Origin: Alphaproteobacteria bacterium
GTDB taxonomy: Bacteria > Pseudomonadota > Alphaproteobacteria > Puniceispirillales > Puniceispirillaceae
Direction of reading: 5' to 3'
Length of the DNA: 64,000 nt
NCBI GenBank assembly: GCA_016780775.1
Contig: JADHLI010000001.1
Location: forward strand, 124,001 to 188,000
The notes under the pieces are model-generated. The model was not told the origin of the DNA and searched no databases. It was given only the letters and a program-made list of their open reading frames with translations. Shown one piece after another: positions 60,278 through 64,000 of this stretch. Each line of letters begins with the position of its first letter. The stretch's first letter is position 1. Both the position numbers and the translations under genes were made by a program.

Positions 60278-61225
60278 ATGGTCAATATACCGCAACTTTT
60301 GCAAGAGGATGCTACGCAAACATCTGAGTGGCTTGATGGGTATTTTGATGCGCTGAAAGATGCATCTGCCCAGCACCTGCTTGCTGCGATGCGCTATTCA
60401 GCGATGAATGGTGGTAAACGGGTGCGCGCAAGTTTGGTTTTGTCTGCCGCGCGCCTGGCGAGCAGCCAGCAATCTTCCCTGGCGAGCAGCCAGCAATCTT
60501 CCCCGGCGAGCAGCCAGGAATCCTATCAGCCGGCGCATCTGGCGGTAGCTGGTGCAGTGGAAATGTTGCATGCATATTCGCTCATTCATGATGATTTACC
60601 AGCTATGGATGATGCAGAATTGCGGCGTGGTGTGGCCTCCTGTCACAAGGCTTTTGATGAGGCAACCGCTATTCTGGCAGGGGATGCTTTGCAAACAGAA
60701 GCGTTTAGTCTGCTTTCTAAGCCCGGACTAATGGCTGATGCAAGCCGCCAGTTGGAGCTTTGCGCCGTATTGGCTAGGGCATCTGGGGTTGTCGGCATGG
60801 CTGGTGGCCAAATGCTGGATTTGCAGGCTGAAACCAGTGCGTCAGACCCTGCGCAGACAAAAATAATGCAGGAGTTGAAAACTGGGGCATTGATCCGTGC
60901 ATCGGCAGTGATGGGCGTTATTATTGGTGGCGGCGATAAGCGCATGCAAAATGCGGTTGATAAATTTGCCAGCCATTTAGGTCTAGCCTTTCAAATTGCT
61001 GATGATTTGCTGGATTATCAGGCAGATGCGGACCAGCTTGGCAAGCCTGCAGGGCGCGATGCAGAGCAAGGAAAGGCAAGTTTTGTTGAGCTGCTGGGTC
61101 TTGAAGAAGCGCGCCGGCAAGCCGATAGCCTGATAGAAGATGGTTGTGCATCTCTGGATCAGTTTGGTGATGCAGCAGACGGGTTACGCGGCCTCGCACA
61201 ATTTGTTATAAACCGGAATCATTAA
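60278..61225 (+). CDS. ispA: Farnesyl diphosphate synthase (polyprenyl synthetase)
   Basis: A 315-residue trans-prenyltransferase condensing IPP with DMAPP/GPP. GGKRVR binds IPP. The first Asp-rich motif is D105-D106 to D111 in HDDLPAMDD, the second is QIADDLLDY. An unusual Ser/Gln-rich insert of three eight-residue repeats occupies residues 60-83, encoded by a 24-bp tandem repeat, in a loop before the first Asp motif. Supplies prenyl chains such as the farnesyl group used by CtaB. Overlaps an operon with xseB and dxs. Confidence 0.94.
   Translation: MVNIPQLLQEDATQTSEWLDGYFDALKDASAQHLLAAMRYSAMNGGKRVRASLVLSAARLASSQQSSLASSQQSSPASSQESYQPAHLAVAGAVEMLHAYSLIHDDLPAMDDAELRRGVASCHKAFDEATAILAGDALQTEAFSLLSKPGLMADASRQLELCAVLARASGVVGMAGGQMLDLQAETSASDPAQTKIMQELKTGALIRASAVMGVIIGGGDKRMQNAVDKFASHLGLAFQIADDLLDYQADADQLGKPAGRDAEQGKASFVELLGLEEARRQADSLIEDGCASLDQFGDAADGLRGLAQFVINRNH
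60455..60526. repeat. Three 24-bp tandem units inside ispA
   Basis: CTGGCGAGCAGCCAGCAATC plus TTCC forms identical units at 60455-60478 and 60479-60502, with a diverged third copy at 60503-60526. They encode LASSQQSS, LASSQQSS and PASSQESY in frame. Confidence 0.95.
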
Positions 61226-61326
61226 ACCCATCGTATAGATATTAATAATATAATCAGTTTGCTGAGACTATAAGGCAAAAAATCAAGTAAACTAGATTAT
61301 AGGAAGAAGGGTTAAGGGAGGGGGAA

Positions 61327-63264
61327 GTGACGGGGCCGAGAACACCACTTCTAGACAAAATCATATCTATGGAAGCGTTGCGGGCACTATCTGAAGCGCA
61401 ATTGCCGCAGCTTGCAGACGAAGTGCGCGATGAGATGATACGTGCCGTATCCCAAACTGGTGGCCATTTAGGCGCCGGGTTAGGCGTTGTAGAGCTTACC
61501 GTTGCTTTGCATTATATTTTTGATACCCCCGATGACCGCTTGATATGGGATGTTGGCCATCAGGCCTATCCGCATAAGATCCTAACCGGACGGCGCGAGC
61601 AGATGGCAAGCTTGCGTCAAGAAGGCGGTCTGTCTGGCTTTACCAAACGGTCTGAGTCTGTATTTGATCCCTTTGGGGCTGGGCATTCTTCTACCTCTGT
61701 TTCAGCGGCGCTAGGTATGGCAACGGCCAGAGATTTTAAAGGCGGGTATAACAAGGTTATTGCTGTTATCGGCGATGGCGCGATGAGTGCGGGGATGGCT
61801 TTTGAAGGGCTAAATAACGCCGGCGCCTCTGATAGCGACCTGATTGTCATCTTGAACGATAATGATATGTCTATTGCCCCGCCTGTTGGCGCGATGTCAG
61901 CCTATTTATCTGAGCTTATTTCCTCCCAGCCCTTTCATTCCATCAGAGGGATTGTTAAGGAAGTTGCCAGCCGCTTTCCAGCAGAGATTGAGCGCACCGC
62001 CAAACGAGCAAAGAACCTAGCGCGTGAGCTGGTCAGTGGTCATAGCCTGTTCAATGAGCTTGGCTTTTTCCATATCGGACCTATTGATGGGCATGATCTG
62101 AACCATCTTTTGCCTATATTACGCAATTTAAAAGAAGGCCAAATTGGCGGACCAGTGCTGGTGCATGTCATCACTGAAAAAGGTCATGGTCATCCCTTTT
62201 CTAGCCCTTCTGCTGAAAAATATCATGCGGTGCCAAAATTTGATGTTATTACTGGTGAGCATTCTAAATCAGCTAGCAATAAGCCTAGCTTCACGTCTGT
62301 TTTTGCGGACACCCTGACCGAGCTTGCCAAACAGGATCGCGATATTGTCGCTATTACAGCTGCAATGCCCTCTGGGACAGGTCTTAATAAGATGGCATCA
62401 GCCTGCCCTTCACAAGTATTTGATGTAGGTATTGCCGAGCAGCATGCGGTGACCTTTGCTGCTGGTCTGGCAAGTGAGGGGATGAAGCCGTTTGCTGCGA
62501 TTTATTCTACCTTTTTGCAGCGCGGCTATGACCAGCTCGTACATGATGTAGCGATACAGAACTTGCCAGTTCGTTTTGCTATTGACCGTGCTGGGGTAGT
62601 TGGCGCAGATGGCGCAACGCATGCCGGTGTATTTGATCTGGCGTATCTATCATGTTTGCCTAATATGATGATTATGTGCCCAGCTGATGAAGCTGAGCTG
62701 ATGCATATGACGGCAACAGCCGCTGGATATGATAGCGGGCCATCTGCGTTGCGGTATCCACGCGGTACAGGCACAGGTGTTTGCCTTGATGGGGGCGCAC
62801 AGCTGCTTGAGGTTGGTAAAGCCCGCCAGATACGCCAAGGCAGTGATATTGCTATTTTGTCGCTTGGCACGATGTTGCAAACTTGTGAAGGGGTAGCAGA
62901 TAAGCTGGACGCTTTGGGCATATCCGCCACATTGGTTGATGCACGTTTTGCTAAGCCCTTTGATAAGGAATGTATTAAAGCGCTGGCGATAAACCATCCT
63001 GCCTTGCTGATTGTTGAAGAGAGTAGCCCAGGGGGTTTTTCAGCGCATGTCCTGCAATATCTGGCAGCAGAAGGCTGCCTTGATGGCGCCCTGAAAATTC
63101 GCACGGCCAGCCTACCAGATGCCTATCTAGATCACGCCGAGCGTAGCCGCCAATTGGAGATATCTGGCCTAGATGTGAGCGCGCTTACAGAACTGGCACA
63201 AGAGATTGCTCGTCCACAAAAGGCATTTGACAAAAAAACAGCTAGGAAAAAAGCAAACGATTAG
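61327..63264 (+). CDS. dxs: 1-deoxy-D-xylulose-5-phosphate synthase
   Basis: A 645-residue thiamine-diphosphate enzyme, the entry step of the MEP pathway that ends with IspH in this window. TPP/Mg motif [18 protein letters not shown] ... NDN, the conserved [17 protein letters not shown], and the catalytic Glu in [12 protein letters not shown]. The transketolase C-terminal domain is complete, and a short Lys-rich tail follows. Start is GTG preceded by AGGGAGGGGGA. It is 101 bases after ispA. Confidence 0.96.
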   Translation: MTGPRTPLLDKIISMEALRALSEAQLPQLADEVRDEMIRAVSQTGGHLGAGLGVVELTVALHYIFDTPDDRLIWDVGHQAYPHKILTGRREQMASLRQEGGLSGFTKRSESVFDPFGAGHSSTSVSAALGMATARDFKGGYNKVIAVIGDGAMSAGMAFEGLNNAGASDSDLIVILNDNDMSIAPPVGAMSAYLSELISSQPFHSIRGIVKEVASRFPAEIERTAKRAKNLARELVSGHSLFNELGFFHIGPIDGHDLNHLLPILRNLKEGQIGGPVLVHVITEKGHGHPFSSPSAEKYHAVPKFDVITGEHSKSASNKPSFTSVFADTLTELAKQDRDIVAITAAMPSGTGLNKMASACPSQVFDVGIAEQHAVTFAAGLASEGMKPFAAIYSTFLQRGYDQLVHDVAIQNLPVRFAIDRAGVVGADGATHAGVFDLAYLSCLPNMMIMCPADEAELMHMTATAAGYDSGPSALRYPRGTGTGVCLDGGAQLLEVGKARQIRQGSDIAILSLGTMLQTCEGVADKLDALGISATLVDARFAKPFDKECIKALAINHPALLIVEESSPGGFSAHVLQYLAAEGCLDGALKIRTASLPDAYLDHAERSRQLEISGLDVSALTELAQEIARPQKAFDKKTARKKAND

Positions 63265-63347
63265 TACCCTAGGTAACGCCTAATAAGAAATCAGACAATA
63301 AGGCCGAATGAGCGTAAGTAGTTTTTGGTGGGCCAGAATAGAGTTAG

Positions 63348-64000
63348 ATGACGGGTTATGAGAAAGGGCGAGCTGACCTTGTTTTGGTCAGGCGCGGGTT
63401 GGTGCCGAGCCGAGAGAAAGCAAGATCCCTTATCCGCGAAAAAGCAGTCAGGCTAAATGGTGAGCTTCTTGCAAAGCCGTCTCAAACCGTCCCTTTAGAT
63501 GGAAATTTTAATATTGAAGAAGCTAGCATTCGCTGGGTTAGCAGGGGCGGTCTTAAGCTAGAAGCGGCTTTGGATGCTTTTGATGTACCGTCCTTATCAG
63601 GGGGGGTCTGTTTGGATGTTGGTGCAAGTACAGGCGGCTTTAGCGATGTGTTGCTCAGCCGAGGGGCGGCGCATATTTATGCGGTGGATGTTGGTCATGG
63701 TCAACTTGCTAAAAAGCTGGCTTCTGACCCGCGCATCACTAATCTGGAAAAAACCCATGCCCGTGATTTAACGCGCCAGCTTGTTCCACGCGATATTGAT
63801 TTCATTGTCTGCGATCTGTCTTTTATCTCGATTACCAAAGCACTTGCACCGGCAATGGAATTGGCCCGGGCTGGGGCAGTGCTGATAACTCTGATTAAGC
63901 CGCAATTTGAAGCTGGGCGTGCGGCGCTTGGCAAAGGGGGTGTGGTCCGAGCAGAAGCAGACAGACAAGCTGCAATAGAGCTTGTCAGGAGCTTTGTTTG
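63348..64000 (+). CDS. tlyA: TlyA family rRNA 2'-O-methyltransferase, 3' end outside window
   Basis: The first 217 residues of a TlyA-type protein from ATG 63348, still open at the window end. An N-terminal S4 RNA-binding domain (RADLVLVRRGLVPSREKARS, then LNGELLAKPSQ) is followed by the FtsJ-like fold: YVSRGGLKLE-like WVSRGGLKLEAALDAF, the SAM motif LDVGASTGGFSDVLL, then CDLSFISI and IKPQFEAGR. Often annotated as a hemolysin, but the family methylates 16S/23S rRNA 2'-OH in actinobacteria. It follows dxs in the common alphaproteobacterial order. Confidence 0.93.
   Translation, partial: MTGYEKGRADLVLVRRGLVPSREKARSLIREKAVRLNGELLAKPSQTVPLDGNFNIEEASIRWVSRGGLKLEAALDAFDVPSLSGGVCLDVGASTGGFSDVLLSRGAAHIYAVDVGHGQLAKKLASDPRITNLEKTHARDLTRQLVPRDIDFIVCDLSFISITKALAPAMELARAGAVLITLIKPQFEAGRAALGKGGVVRAEADRQAAIELVRSFV

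Overview
The window looks like a chromosome segment of a free-living aerobic alphaproteobacterium of moderate GC, with compact gene spacing. The gene orders are alphaproteobacterial: mutY/DUF721/dsbA-like/smc, atpI-B-E-F'-F kept apart from F1, coxB-ctaD-ctaB-ctaG-ctaE followed by SURF1-thrC-M16 peptidase, rsmB beside DUF1674, and SUV3-like helicase/S4/fdxA/carD/rpoH. A SAR116-like (Puniceispirillum-type) marine lineage would fit, but that is inference from gene content and not from a marker-gene tree. No phage, insertion sequence, CRISPR array, rRNA or tRNA was recognised.

Layout. 1-3280: end of gshA, an MFS exporter, and tldD on the opposite strand. 3606-8618: aa3-type cytochrome c oxidase operon with heme O synthase, Cox11 and a 44-residue membrane peptide, closed by a hairpin terminator, then SURF1, thrC and an M16 peptidase. 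12181-18542: yqgE, a DsbD/ScsB-like transporter, a peroxiredoxin, the rnhA-thrB-ispH group and a lipoprotein. 18632-21305: F0 ATP synthase operon. 21503-27481: smc, a thiol oxidoreductase, DUF721 and mutY. 27559-33267: purH, a heparinase-like protein, rsmB, DUF1674 and DUF1491. 33417-37605: a HisD-family dehydrogenase, an aldo/keto reductase, dusA and yciB.

37814-43037 is a five-gene corrinoid/one-carbon cluster: cobalamin protein, small virulence-factor-family protein, MetF-like reductase, methyl-THF:corrinoid methyltransferase and an ASKHA-type corrinoid reactivator. It resembles the split methionine synthase known from roseobacters and contains an eight-copy 14-bp repeat array. 43041-45350 is ccmABCD, divergent from an AcnB-type aconitase (45691-48507). 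48641-52243 is a little-characterised three-gene cassette on the minus strand: a His/Gly-repeat membrane protein with a histone-like Lys-rich tail, and two paralogous TPR proteins with C-terminal membrane anchors, one apparently frameshifted. 52484-58314 holds the helicase, S4 protein, TerB, ferredoxin, CarD and RpoH. 58398-64000 holds a proline iminopeptidase, an XRE regulator, and xseB-ispA-dxs-tlyA, with tlyA cut by the window end.

The strongest unexplained pattern is a scatter of short tandem duplications, most with an exact 15-bp period (also 10, 14, 18, 22, 24 and 111 bp), both between genes and in frame inside genes. Several span a stop codon and copy a gene's 3' end downstream. Other points of interest are a probable ATA start codon for thrB, a HisD homologue with altered zinc ligands, a Gln in place of the CuA/Mg Glu in CoxB, and the frameshifted TPR gene.
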